DNA from: Paludibacter propionicigenes WB4
GTDB lineage: Bacteria > Bacteroidota > Bacteroidia > Bacteroidales > Paludibacteraceae
Assembly: GCF_000183135.1 (NCBI RefSeq)
Contig: NC_014734.1
Location: 2,480,001 to 2,544,000 of the forward strand
Direction of reading: 5' to 3'
Length of the DNA stretch: 64,000 bases
The translations under genes were made by a program, and so were the position numbers. Shown one piece after another: positions 9,726-18,146 of this stretch. Numbering within the stretch: position 1 is the first letter of the stretch; every line of letters starts with the position of its first letter. The notes under the pieces were generated by a model that had not been told where the DNA came from, searched no databases, and was given only the letters and a program-made list of their open reading frames with translations.

Positions 9726-10139
9726 TCAAAATGGTGTTCTGCGACAATTTTTGCTTTTCCATTTAATCATCATCGACCATACAAATGAAACGACAAAAGT
9801 CCAGAAAGCATTAATAAATGAAAAACCGACAAATTCAGTTGAGTAGGGCATTACTTTGTTTTGCTGTTCGTACAAGTACGACAATTCGTTGTAACTAATA
9901 CCGTAAGCAATACCAAAATTAGTTGCACATAAAATTAGAACCAGTATTAACCAGTACCACCCCTTATTAAATTTGACTGAGTCAACAACATAATAATAGA
10001 TAGTCAAAATTCCAATAGGAATTAGCACCATACAAAGACCAATGGTTATATACAAATTTTGGTTGTACATGTCATCTGAAAAACCAGGAAAATAATCTAT
10101 TAATTCATACCAGTTTGCAAAAAAATCATTCATATCCAA
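9726..10139 (-). CDS. Small polytopic membrane protein of the tubulin/actin-like operon
   Basis: 137 residues with three clear hydrophobic segments: one near 30-52 (ITIGLCMVLIPIGILTIYY), one near 61-80, and one near 104-125. The N-terminus is acidic and aromatic (MDMNDFFANWYELIDYF), and the C-terminus ends in basic residues, suggesting a cytoplasmic tail. It is 25 bp upstream of the tubulin-like gene and 12 bp downstream of the vWA lipoprotein gene, so it is co-transcribed. No family is recognised. It may recruit the tubulin-like protein to the membrane, but nothing in the sequence proves that. Confidence 0.75.
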   Translation of the reverse strand: MDMNDFFANWYELIDYFPGFSDDMYNQNLYITIGLCMVLIPIGILTIYYYVVDSVKFNKGWYWLILVLILCATNFGIAYGISYNELSYLYEQQNKVMPYSTEFVGFSFINAFWTFVVSFVWSMMIKWKSKNCRRTPF

Positions 10140-10151
10140 TTATTTTATATG

Positions 10152-11498
10152 TTATTTTTTTATCTTTATTTCAAATTCAAAAAAGTTCACGTCCGAAGGA
10201 TAAATCACCTGATAGGCTTCAGAAATACCTTCAATCAGATATTTAATTCCGAAGGTTTTATCCAGATTCTTACGGATATATCTGTCATCCATTGTAGTGG
10301 TCTGTTCTATCCATTGGGGCATTTGTTTTTTCAGCGCTACTTTTACATCCGAAATGGCTGTACCCGTTGCTTCCAATACGATAATGTGCGTGGGATTCGC
10401 ACTACTGATTTTCAACCAATCGCTTGCACTCACCTTGTTTTTATCAACCGGTTTGATTTCTTTGACGATAAAATTATTATCACTGAGCGTATAGTTTTTC
10501 GGAGTTAGCAGATAATCTTCTTCAGCGGCAACATTTTTAAAATCGATAGCAACAGCAAACGCAAATTTATTTCCTGCGTTTTCGTCCCTGTTTCGGCTTC
10601 TTACATCGACATCTTCGATACCATGTACATATTCTTTTGTACTGAGTGCTCTTGTAGCTTTAAATCTTCCGGCATTGTCAGTTGACATCAGTACGGAATA
10701 ATACAAATCATCCGTTGCACCGGTAGAAATGACGTATTTATTATCAAATCCTTCGATTTTATCTTTCTCCAACTGTATTTTTTGATTAAAATCGAGCATA
10801 ATGTCGTTGTTGCCAATTACGCAAATGTAATAAGGTCTTAGCTCTCCGCTTAACTGAGTTTTCTGATTATCTTTATCATAGTAGGTCCCCGTAAATTTCG
10901 ATTTCATTTTAACTATTGTTGTAGCTAATTTTAATGAGTCAACTCTCCAGCGGGTAAGAAACGCATCTTCTGTCAGGCTTTTTTCGTCCGAAAGTAAACC
11001 TTCGGCATCTTTTCCTTTAATAGAGTAGATACAATCGGAGAAAAGAATGGAAATAGTTTGTTTATCCGTTTTTTCAAGTATCATTTTGAATACATTGTTC
11101 AGATTACTCGAAGTCCGGTTTTCCCCTTCCACCTTCCAGTGGGTGTTAATATTTTGAGCAAAAGTTGCCAAGTCAGTCTTTGTATCTGTTCCTCTGATTT
11201 GGCTATTGATAAAATAGACCTTTATACTTCCTCCTTCTCCATAATAGTGTTTGAGTAATACCATCAAATCACGGATAGCCCCTTTAAACTCGGTATTTCC
11301 GCAAACATATCCATCCATACTGCCGGAGTTTTCGATATAGATATTGATGTTATGAGCTTTTGTTACTCTTGGAGTAATTGCTAATGTGTCAACTCGAGTG
11401 CCATCACATTCATTTGATGGTTTTGACCTGTCCCGATGTCCGCAGGCAGTAAAAAGGAATATTGCAGCCAAGCTGAGTATTAAAAGTGGTTTCTGCAT
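10152..11498 (-). CDS. Lipoprotein with vWA-like domain; first gene of the operon
   Basis: 448 residues. A lipoprotein signal ends in FTAC with the lipidated cysteine at residue 19, so the protein is exported and anchored in a membrane facing the periplasm or surface. Residues 51-62 (INIYIENSGSMD) form the first strand and metal site of a von Willebrand A domain, with Glu in place of the usual first Asp of DxSxS. Later segments TSSNLNN and ISILFSDCIYS fit the other MIDAS loops. The remaining 230 residues are unassigned. It is the promoter-proximal gene; no clear TAnnTTTG box was found upstream. A ligand- or partner-binding role at the envelope is inferred from the fold. Confidence 0.85.
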   Translation of the reverse strand: MQKPLLILSLAAIFLFTACGHRDRSKPSNECDGTRVDTLAITPRVTKAHNINIYIENSGSMDGYVCGNTEFKGAIRDLMVLLKHYYGEGGSIKVYFINSQIRGTDTKTDLATFAQNINTHWKVEGENRTSSNLNNVFKMILEKTDKQTISILFSDCIYSIKGKDAEGLLSDEKSLTEDAFLTRWRVDSLKLATTIVKMKSKFTGTYYDKDNQKTQLSGELRPYYICVIGNNDIMLDFNQKIQLEKDKIEGFDNKYVISTGATDDLYYSVLMSTDNAGRFKATRALSTKEYVHGIEDVDVRSRNRDENAGNKFAFAVAIDFKNVAAEEDYLLTPKNYTLSDNNFIVKEIKPVDKNKVSASDWLKISSANPTHIIVLEATGTAISDVKVALKKQMPQWIEQTTTMDDRYIRKNLDKTFGIKYLIEGISEAYQVIYPSDVNFFEFEIKIKK

Positions 11499-12400
11499 AT
11501 AAGTCTATTTTTATTGTATTATCTTAACTTTTTCTTTCCCTACTTTTCGTATCCAATGGTTCGCATTTCAAACCATTATATTGTTTCATTTTACTAAGGT
11601 CATCCCCCGCTGGCACGAGCCTATCAACCCGTGCCATTAGAAGAATTTCTTTTCTCACCCCTTATCATCTTCACCTCCAAATTATACGGTTCGTCTCCGG
11701 GTAGAGTGATGGTGAGTGTTTGGGTTAAATTGCACTGAATCTTGTCCCGTCTTTACTTTAGCTAATCCGAATTTGACTTCAGACAGATATAATATGTCCC
11801 CTTGCGGCTCGGCGGGAGTCGATGGATGCTTTTGCTTGCTCGTGAGTGTTTTATTGTGAATAGTTTTCCGGCGAAATACTGCCACTCACATAAGTGGTAC
11901 ACTGAAAACGATGCGCACTGTGGGCGCTGTGGGTGGAATGTTTCGTAAACAAACCGTTTCTTTCGGGCTGTGCTTGTGTAAGCCCTGCGGTAATGATAAA
12001 ATTCATATGGATATTATTTAGATATTGTACGATAGAATTTCACTCTATAAGTCTGCAATCAAAAAATACTCCTCGGTGTAGGTCAACAGCTATAATTTTC
12101 TGCTGACAAATTTAAGTTATATTGTCTAATTTTGCAATACTTGTTCTGTATTTTGTTCAAATATCTCAAAAAAAACATCTTTTTAAGTTGAAATTATTAC
12201 AAATAGATAGTTTTAACTGCCTGATATGTTCTAATTTAGGGAATATGAAATATTTTTCTAAACAAAGAATATTTAACACAGACTATTTCTGTCATACTCC
12301 GCCGCTTTCGGGCTGAAAATAAACCCATTATATACCGTAAAATCGTATGGATTATGTAAAAAATGCCTTTACTAAAGGGTTTGAGGGGGTGAAAAAGGAT

Positions 12401-12430
12401 TTGAGGAACTGCGAAGTCTCCAGTCCTCAA
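12401..12430. repeat. Palindromic hairpin upstream of upp
   Basis: TTGAGGA pairs with TCCTCAA, extended by CTG/CAG after a one-base bulge, around a loop CGAAGTCTC. The stem is about 10 bp. It sits in non-coding DNA and resembles the small hairpin elements scattered through Bacteroidota genomes. It is not followed by a T-run, so it is not an obvious terminator. Confidence 0.5.
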
Positions 12431-12540
12431 AAAATGGTATCGCCACCGATATACCGACGCGTGGGTTGCGTTCGGATTTGGCGGATAAATTATTCCCACA
12501 CGAATTCAACATTTTATATCGTTTTAATTTGAAAAAGCAT

Positions 12541-12548
12541 TACTTTTG
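12541..12548 (+). promoter_or_regulatory. -7 promoter box of upp
   Basis: TACTTTTG matches the Bacteroidota TAnnTTTG box and ends 22 bp before the upp start codon. No clear -33 TTG is seen at the right distance, only a T-run. Confidence 0.5.
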
Positions 12549-12570
12549 TGTCCGAAAAAAACAGAACTAA

Positions 12571-13224
12571 ATGAGAATCATAAATCTATCGGAGAATAAC
12601 TCCGTATTGAAACATTACATTAAAGAAATTCGGTCGGTAAAAATTCAGAAAGACTCCATGCGTTTCCGTCGCAATATGGAGCGCATTGGCGAGATAATGG
12701 CCTACGAGATGAGTAAAACCATGCGCTACAAACCTGAGGACGTGAAAACTCCGCTTGGCGTGGCTCATACCGAGGTGATTGACGAAAAACTGGTGATTTC
12801 TACCATCCTGCGTGCCGGCTTACCGTTTCATCAGGGCTTTCTGAGCTATTTTGATGCCGCTGAAAACGCTTTTGTTTCGGCTTACCGCAAGTATAAAGAC
12901 GCGTTGAAGTTCGACATTTTTATCGAATACATAGCTTCGCCCAACCTGGATGGAAAAACGCTGATTATTACCGATCCTATGTTGGCTACAGGTGGTTCTA
13001 TGGAGTTGGCTTATGGTGCATTGCTTACCAAAGGCAAACCGGCGCATATTCATATTGCCACGGTTATTGCAAGTCAGCAAGCTATCGATTATGTTGCGTC
13101 TCATTTCCCCGAAGCTAAGACTACCATTTGGGCAGCTGCCATCGATCCTGAACTCAACGAGCATTCGTATATCATCCCGGGTATCGGCGATGCCGGCGAT
13201 TTGGCTTTTGGCGAGAAATTGTAA
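12571..13224 (+). CDS. upp: Uracil phosphoribosyltransferase
   Basis: 217 residues, normal length for the family. It converts uracil and PRPP to UMP in pyrimidine salvage. The PRPP-binding loop is seen as IITDPMLATGGSM at about 131-143, and the uracil-binding C-terminal motif as PGIGDAGDLAFG at about 204-215. A single gene with its own promoter box and a strong terminator after it, so it is probably monocistronic. Nothing is unusual. Confidence 0.95.
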   Translation: MRIINLSENNSVLKHYIKEIRSVKIQKDSMRFRRNMERIGEIMAYEMSKTMRYKPEDVKTPLGVAHTEVIDEKLVISTILRAGLPFHQGFLSYFDAAENAFVSAYRKYKDALKFDIFIEYIASPNLDGKTLIITDPMLATGGSMELAYGALLTKGKPAHIHIATVIASQQAIDYVASHFPEAKTTIWAAAIDPELNEHSYIIPGIGDAGDLAFGEKL

Positions 13225-13225
13225 A

Positions 13226-13248
13226 ACCCCTAACCTCTGAAGGGGAAC
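13226..13248. repeat. Dispersed CCCCT/AGGGG element, copy 1
   Basis: ACCCCTAACCTCTGAAGGGG directly follows the upp stop codon. Related copies occur at 13309-13358, 36534-36559, 49597-49625 and 49690-49724. Each contains a CCCC(T)...(A)GGGG inverted pair, and this copy is roughly inverted relative to the one at 13309, so the two could pair around the terminator. Confidence 0.6.
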
Positions 13249-13284
13249 AAAAAACCTTCATTCGGAATTGAATGAAGGTTTTTT
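13249..13284 (+). terminator. Intrinsic terminator of upp
   Basis: A perfect 15-bp inverted repeat (AAAAAACCTTCATTC / GAATGAAGGTTTTTT) with a 6-base loop GGAATT. It has T-runs on both strands, so it could act in both directions and also stop transcription from the minus-strand side. Confidence 0.85.
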
Positions 13285-13308
13285 AGTAATATGCAAAAGC
13301 AATTTCTT

Positions 13309-13358
13309 GTTCCCCTTTAGGCTTCGGCGTGAGCTCAGCCGAACGGGGCTAGGGGTCA
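13309..13358. repeat. Dispersed CCCCT/AGGGG element, copy 2
   Basis: TTCCCCTTTAGGCTTCGG, a central part, then CCGAACGGGGCTAGGGGTC. It contains an inner inverted repeat (GGCTTCGG/CCGAACGG) and lies just downstream of the M48 protease gene. Confidence 0.55.
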
Positions 13359-13362
13359 TCCC

Positions 13363-14154
13363 TTATTTCTTATAATACTTCATTGCTTCAGGCAAATATG
13401 CTTTTAGCTGTGCAATCCGGTTTTCGTCCGATGGGTGCGTACTCATAAACTCTATGGGTTTGTTCCCCGCTTTATCAGCCATTCTGCCCCAGAAGTTTAT
13501 TGCTTCGTTAGGGTCATATCCCGCCATGGCCAGAAATATCAAACCTAATTTATCCGCTTCGTACTCGTGTTTACGTGAGTATGGCAACATAACACCATAT
13601 TGAGAACCGATACCGTAAATGGTGCCAATCGTTGAGCGGGTTATATCCGACTTTTTCGACGTAAGCAGATCAGTCAATGAAGCTCCGTATTGTACCAACA
13701 TTTGTTGACTCATACGCTCGTTGCTGTGTTTCGCTATTGCGTGTGCAATTTCGTGACCCAACACCACAGCCAATCCTACTTCGTTTTTAGTAACAGGAAG
13801 TATACCTTCGAATACCACTACTTTTCCACCCGGCATACAAAATGCATTCATAGTGGTGTCTTTTACCAGATTAAATTCCCAGGCATAAGTCGCTGCATCG
13901 GCCGCCATACCATTGGCCTTTAGATATTCTTCTACTACTTTCGAAATTTTACCTCCGACTTTTTTTACCAGAGCGGTGTTTACTTTGTCTTTAGAAGCCG
14001 GAACCGAATCGATAAACTGTTTGTAACTCTGGAAACTGGATGCCAAAACTTCAGAATCGTTTACCAGCAACAGCTGTTTACGTCCGGTAAGCAGTACTGT
14101 AGAACAAGATGTTACAATAACTGCAAATAAAAGGAAAAAGATTGTTTTTCTCAT
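13363..14154 (-). CDS. M48-family metallopeptidase, lipoprotein
   Basis: 263 residues. A lipoprotein signal with VTSC (Cys 17) places it in the periplasm or on a membrane leaflet. The zinc motif HEIAH is at 134-138, and the third ligand glutamate lies in KHEYEADKLG. This is the short, soluble M48 type (BepA/LoiP/Oma1-like) that degrades or helps mature envelope proteins, with no membrane-spanning part and no TPR region. It diverges from the VanZ-like gene, and its -7 box lies in the shared palindrome at 14204-14221. Confidence 0.9.
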   Translation of the reverse strand: MRKTIFFLLFAVIVTSCSTVLLTGRKQLLLVNDSEVLASSFQSYKQFIDSVPASKDKVNTALVKKVGGKISKVVEEYLKANGMAADAATYAWEFNLVKDTTMNAFCMPGGKVVVFEGILPVTKNEVGLAVVLGHEIAHAIAKHSNERMSQQMLVQYGASLTDLLTSKKSDITRSTIGTIYGIGSQYGVMLPYSRKHEYEADKLGLIFLAMAGYDPNEAINFWGRMADKAGNKPIEFMSTHPSDENRIAQLKAYLPEAMKYYKK

Positions 14155-14203
14155 AATTATATCTTTTTATAGATGAAGTATTTATTTCTCGGTTTAAAAA
14201 AAG

Positions 14204-14221
14204 TTATCTTTGCAAAGATAA
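14204..14221. promoter_or_regulatory. Palindromic divergent promoter between the M48 protease and VanZ-like genes
   Basis: TTATCTTTGCAAAGATAA is a perfect 18-bp palindrome. It contains TATCTTTG (TAnnTTTG) on the plus strand at 14205-14212 and the same box on the minus strand at 14213-14220. The two genes start 36 bp to the right and 50 bp to the left. Two RNA polymerases could not occupy both boxes at once, so the promoters should compete. Confidence 0.6.
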
Positions 14222-14256
14222 TTATTCATCCTGATTTATAAAATTATTACTAAAAT

Positions 14257-14652
14257 ATGACCTCAAAATATAACCCGTTCCAGTATTGGGAATCCTTAAT
14301 TATAATTGCCGGCATTTTGTATTTATCGTTTGCTCCTCCTTCAACATTTACCGGGGTACCTTCGTTCACTTACGAAGACAAACTTGTGCATCTTCTCCTT
14401 TATTCAGGACTGACTTTTATTCTGATTTTTGATTTTCATAAGCGAAATAAACATATAAATATTAAGTCATTGTCCTTTCTGTTTACTTGTATCATTACTC
14501 CTATTTTGTTGGGTGGATTGGTAGAAATTCTTCAACCGATTTATTTTGCACCCCGCACAGCCGAATGGATTGACTGGTTTAGTGACATTGCCGGAACATT
14601 GCTGGGGCTGTTAAGCGCACGAGTATTGAAAAAATATAAAATCTGGTTTTAA
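14257..14652 (+). CDS. VanZ-like membrane protein
   Basis: 131 residues with four hydrophobic helices. The family pattern is visible: KLVHLLLYSGLTF after the first helix and GLVEILQP ... EWIDWFSDIAGTLLG before the last. Members of this family are small inner-membrane proteins, named for VanZ (teicoplanin resistance), but the function of stand-alone copies is unknown. It ends 8 bp before dprA, so the two are probably transcribed together. Confidence 0.85.
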   Translation: MTSKYNPFQYWESLIIIAGILYLSFAPPSTFTGVPSFTYEDKLVHLLLYSGLTFILIFDFHKRNKHINIKSLSFLFTCIITPILLGGLVEILQPIYFAPRTAEWIDWFSDIAGTLLGLLSARVLKKYKIWF

Positions 14653-14660
14653 GCTCACTA

Positions 14661-15779
14661 ATGGTTGACGAAACGCTGAAATACAAAATCGGTATCACCC
14701 TGATAAAAGGCATTGGTAACAACCTGGCCAAAAACCTCATTGCGTATGTTGGCAGTGCGGAGGGAGTTTTCAGCGAGAAAAAACAGCATCTGGCCAAAAT
14801 TCCCGGAATAGGCGAAACGCTCTCTTCAGAAATTGTATCGCAAAACGTTTTAGCTCGTGCCGAACAGGAAATTGAATTTATAGAGAAAAACAAAATTCAG
14901 CCTTTTTATTTTACTGATCGCGATTATCCTTTCCGACTAAAAGAATGCGCCGATTCGCCCATCATGATTTACACCAAAGGCAATTGTGATTTGAATGCAG
15001 GCAAATTTGTTGGCATAGTTGGCACCCGCAACGCCACCGAAACCGGGAAAGAAAACTGCAAACAATTAATAGCCGACCTGGCCGCAGCACAACCCAATAC
15101 AATTATTGTAAGCGGACTGGCTTACGGCGTGGATATTTGTGCACACAAAGCAGCACTCGATTATAATTTACCAACCATCGGTGTGGTGGGTCACGGATTG
15201 GACAGAATCTATCCTGCGGCTCATCGACCTACGGCAGTAAAAATGCTGCAAGACGGTGCCTTACTCACAGAATATCTGAGCCAGACAAATCCTGATCGGC
15301 AAAATTTTGTACAACGAAACCGAATCATTGCCGGACTTTGCGACGCCACGGTGGTAATTGAATCGGCGATTAAAGGTGGCGCACTCATTACTGCCGAAGC
15401 GGCTAATGATTATAACCGCGACGTGTTTACTTTCCCCGGAAGAGTGACGGACGAATGGTCGGCCGGATGCAATGCTTTGATTAAAAATAATAAAGCTTCG
15501 CTCATCGAATCGGCCGACGATTTATTACGTTTTATGAATTGGGAAAAACAAAATGTGTCTGCGAGTTCTTCTATCCAAACTGCTTTGTTTTTGGAACTTT
15601 CGGACGAAGAACAAACAGTGGTAAGCGTATTACGACAACATACCGACGGCCTGCAACTCAACGAGCTTTCTATTTTGCTGGAAAAACCTGTCAGCCGGAT
15701 TTCGTCCATGTTACTCGAAATGGAGTTCAAAGGAGTGGTGAAATGTTTGCCGGGGAACTTGTATAAGATTATAAAATAG
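14661..15779 (+). CDS. dprA: DNA-processing protein DprA
   Basis: 372 residues, typical length. It binds single-stranded DNA taken up by transformation and loads RecA. An N-terminal helix-hairpin-helix/SAM-like part (ALIPGIG-type segment near 45-52) is followed by the Rossmann DprA domain with GIVGTRNATETG at about 117-128, a conserved GLAYGVDICAH near 152-162 and ESAIKGGALITA near 234-245. A C-terminal winged-helix part ends the protein. No other competence gene is in the window. By eye its plus strand is slightly C-rich. Confidence 0.95.
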   Translation: MVDETLKYKIGITLIKGIGNNLAKNLIAYVGSAEGVFSEKKQHLAKIPGIGETLSSEIVSQNVLARAEQEIEFIEKNKIQPFYFTDRDYPFRLKECADSPIMIYTKGNCDLNAGKFVGIVGTRNATETGKENCKQLIADLAAAQPNTIIVSGLAYGVDICAHKAALDYNLPTIGVVGHGLDRIYPAAHRPTAVKMLQDGALLTEYLSQTNPDRQNFVQRNRIIAGLCDATVVIESAIKGGALITAEAANDYNRDVFTFPGRVTDEWSAGCNALIKNNKASLIESADDLLRFMNWEKQNVSASSSIQTALFLELSDEEQTVVSVLRQHTDGLQLNELSILLEKPVSRISSMLLEMEFKGVVKCLPGNLYKIIK

Positions 15780-15896
15780 TTGATTGGTTAATTGGTTAAT
15801 TCGTTTACAGGTTGATTGGTTTCGACTGACAATCAAAATAATATAAAAACAAACCAATTAACTACTTTACCAATCAACTAATTAACCAATAAACCA
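15779..15896. repeat. Short-motif inverted repeats between dprA and the DUF4268 gene
   Basis: TTGATTGGTTAATTGGTTAA at the left is mirrored by CCAATTAACT and ACCAATCAACTAATTAACC at the right, so the RNA could fold into a long AT-rich stem. The GGTTAATT unit repeats within each arm. It has no T-run of a standard terminator. Confidence 0.5.
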
Positions 15897-15897
15897 A

Positions 15898-16350
15898 ATG
15901 TATAGCAAAGAAGAATTAAAACAACTGAAAAAAGAATTTTGGGAAGGATTTGGGACGTATTGCAGCCACATTCCGGCATTGAAGCGACGCAAAAGCAAAT
16001 TCATGCTTTATAATACCAAGATGAAAGGCGTAGAAATGAAGTTCGACGCTACGCGCGAAGGCGCTTTCGTAATACTGGAAATAAACCTCCACAACCCCAA
16101 AGACAGACTAGAGAAATACGAACAGTTTGAACAATACAAAACCATTATGGAAAAGCAGTTTCCCGATGGCTTAATTTGGGATTTTGCTTACGTTCGCGAA
16201 GCCGGAAATGAAGTATGCAGAATTTACACCACGAAAACCGGAATAGACATTCACCGCCGCATCCAATGGATGGAATTTTACGAGTTTATGGCTACTGAAA
16301 TGCTCAAACTGGAAAAAGCCTTTAAAACTGTAAAAGAGGCGATTGAGTAA
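15898..16350 (+). CDS. DUF4268-domain protein
   Basis: 150 residues. It matches the DUF4268 pattern, with EFWEGFGTYC near the start, KSKFMLYNTKMKGVEMKFDA and WDFAYVREAGNEVCRIY. It is entirely soluble and rich in Lys, Glu and aromatic residues. DUF4268 often occurs as the C-terminal part of larger nuclease-like proteins, but here it stands alone. Function unknown. It lies 120 bp after dprA and is followed by the purH promoter. Confidence 0.8.
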   Translation: MYSKEELKQLKKEFWEGFGTYCSHIPALKRRKSKFMLYNTKMKGVEMKFDATREGAFVILEINLHNPKDRLEKYEQFEQYKTIMEKQFPDGLIWDFAYVREAGNEVCRIYTTKTGIDIHRRIQWMEFYEFMATEMLKLEKAFKTVKEAIE

Positions 16351-16487
16351 AAAATAATTCTGCTTTTCTTCAATTTTACACATCAAGAGAAGTAAACCTC
16401 ATTTTTATATCTTTCTATAGATTTTTTTGCATTTCTGTATCAACTTATTAAATTGCGTTCACACCCAAAATCATTCGAATATTTATG

Positions 16488-16518
16488 TTGATAAAATAAC
16501 AATTTTTTTGTAGCTTTG
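16488..16518 (+). promoter_or_regulatory. Promoter of purH
   Basis: TTG at 16488-16490, a 20-bp gap, then TAGCTTTG at 16511-16518, close to the Bacteroidota -33/-7 consensus. The purH start codon lies 28 bp downstream. Confidence 0.7.
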
Positions 16519-16546
16519 CATCCCATAAATAAACGAAAAAAGGAAT

Positions 16547-18067
16547 ATGGAGAAAAAGCGAATTAAAAGAGCCTTAGTGTCTGTTTATCACAAAGATAAT
16601 TTGGACGTAATCATAAAAAAACTACATGCCGAAGGTGTTGAATTTGTTTCAACAGGCGGTACCCAATCATTTATCGAATCACTCGATATTCCATGTAGTG
16701 CTGTTGAGGACCTCACGGGCTATCCTTCGATTTTGGGCGGAAGAGTAAAAACATTACATCCAAAAGTTTTCGGCGGCATTCTGAACCGTCGTGATAACGA
16801 ACTCGACAAAGCGCAAATCGCCGAATATGAAATTCCTGAAATTGACTTAGTAATTGTAGATTTATATCCTTTCGAAGCTACTGTAGCTGCAGGAGCCGAC
16901 GAACCAACCACCATAGAAAAAATTGATATCGGTGGTATTTCATTGATTCGTGCCGCAGCCAAAAACTACAACGATGTGGTTATCGTAGCTTCGCAAGAAC
17001 AATATGAGCCTTTGTTCGATCTTATTTCGTCCAACGGTGCAGAAACCACACTTGAAGAACGTCGCTGGTTTGCCAAAGAAGCTTTCGGAGTTTCTTCGCA
17101 CTACGATTCGGCTATTTTCAACTATTTTGATGGACAAGACAAAAGCGGTTTCCGCATGAGCGAAAACAATGCTAAAATACTTCGCTACGGCGAGAATCCT
17201 CATCAGGGCGGTATTTTCTTTGGCAAGTTCGAAGATATGTTCGAACAACTTCAGGGAAGAGAAATTTCCTACAACAACCTGCTCGACATTGATGCTGCTG
17301 TAAATTTAATCAACGATTTCGACGATATTACTTTTGCCATTCTTAAACATAACAATGCTTGCGGTATTGCTTCGCGTCCGGTTTTGGTTGATGCATGGAA
17401 TGCAGCTTTGGCCGGCGATCCTGTTTCGGCTTTTGGTGGTGTACTGATTACCAACGCCATTATCGATAAAACTACAGCAGAGGAGATGAACAAAATCTTC
17501 TTCGAAGTAGTTATTGCACCAGACTACGACCTGGAAGCTATTGAAATTTTAAGCCAAAAAAAGAACAGAATCATTTTGATTATAAAAGAGGCTAAAATAA
17601 AAAGTAAACAATTCCGTTCGTTGCTTAACGGCGTGCTGTTGCAAGACAAAGATACACACATAGAAACTCCCGAAGACCTGAAAGTAGTAACTACGAAAGC
17701 TCCTACTGCCGGGGAAATTGAGGATTTGCTTTTTGCCAATAAAATTGTAAAACACACCAAATCAAATGCTATCGTATTTGCCAAAAACAAACAAATGTTT
17801 GCCAGCGGTGTGGGTCAGACATCACGCGTTGATGCGCTGAAACAAGCTGTAGATAAAGCTGCGGCTTTCGATTTTGATTTAAAAGGAGCGGTTATGGCTT
17901 CGGATGCATTCTTCCCATTCCCCGACTGTGTGGAACTGGCAGCAGAAGCAGGCATTACTGCCGTTATCCAGCCCGGTGGCTCTATTAACGACAAGCTCTC
18001 GATAGCCAAGTGCGACGAAACAGGATTGGCTATGGTAACAACCGGATTCCGCCACTTTAAACATTAA
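16547..18067 (+). CDS. purH: Bifunctional AICAR transformylase / IMP cyclohydrolase
   Basis: 506 residues, normal length. It performs the last two steps of IMP synthesis: formylation of AICAR and ring closure. The N-terminal MGS-like cyclohydrolase domain shows ALVSVYHKDNL and FVSTGGTQ, and the C-terminal transformylase domain shows RYGENPHQGG near 211-220, LKHNNACGIA near 265-274 and VIQPGGSINDK near 473-483. Its own promoter lies upstream and mreB follows after 79 bp, an order I recall from Bacteroides. Apparent minus-strand ORFs inside it are shadows. Confidence 0.97.
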   Translation: MEKKRIKRALVSVYHKDNLDVIIKKLHAEGVEFVSTGGTQSFIESLDIPCSAVEDLTGYPSILGGRVKTLHPKVFGGILNRRDNELDKAQIAEYEIPEIDLVIVDLYPFEATVAAGADEPTTIEKIDIGGISLIRAAAKNYNDVVIVASQEQYEPLFDLISSNGAETTLEERRWFAKEAFGVSSHYDSAIFNYFDGQDKSGFRMSENNAKILRYGENPHQGGIFFGKFEDMFEQLQGREISYNNLLDIDAAVNLINDFDDITFAILKHNNACGIASRPVLVDAWNAALAGDPVSAFGGVLITNAIIDKTTAEEMNKIFFEVVIAPDYDLEAIEILSQKKNRIILIIKEAKIKSKQFRSLLNGVLLQDKDTHIETPEDLKVVTTKAPTAGEIEDLLFANKIVKHTKSNAIVFAKNKQMFASGVGQTSRVDALKQAVDKAAAFDFDLKGAVMASDAFFPFPDCVELAAEAGITAVIQPGGSINDKLSIAKCDETGLAMVTTGFRHFKH

Positions 18068-18146
18068 TTCTCGCGTAGGGACAAGACATACCTGACCTTT
18101 ACGGCTATAAACAACAAAATTAAAAAACCTGAAATAAATTAAGAAA

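Larger units (their letters stand above)
11499..12570. other. Gene-poor spacer of about 1.07 kb between the operon and upp
   Basis: No convincing gene was found. A minus-strand open stretch at 11682-11885 looks protein-like only in patches: one frame reads GDILYLSEVKFGLAKVK and another, nearby, LTQTLTITLPGDEPYNLEV. Together they could be a frameshifted remnant. A 6-bp stem with a 12-base loop (GGCACG ... CGTGCC) lies at 11612-11635. The stretch 12060-12300 is AT-rich, with a lone TAATTTTG box at 12127-12134 and nothing identifiable after it. The spacer probably marks the edge of the inserted accessory operon. Confidence 0.5.

Noticed and set aside
2209-11498. Calling the operon a Zorya defence system
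   Set aside because: Only the channel-like protein resembles ZorA. There is no ZorB-like OmpA protein and no ZorC, ZorD or ZorE, and the tubulin- and actin-like genes are foreign to Zorya.
12236-12499. Minus-strand ORF of 87 residues upstream of upp
   Set aside because: It spans the hairpin at 12401-12430, has no ribosome site and reads like translated repeat DNA.
17524-17790. Minus-strand ORFs inside purH
   Set aside because: They overlap an intact, strongly conserved gene and show no domain or start signal.
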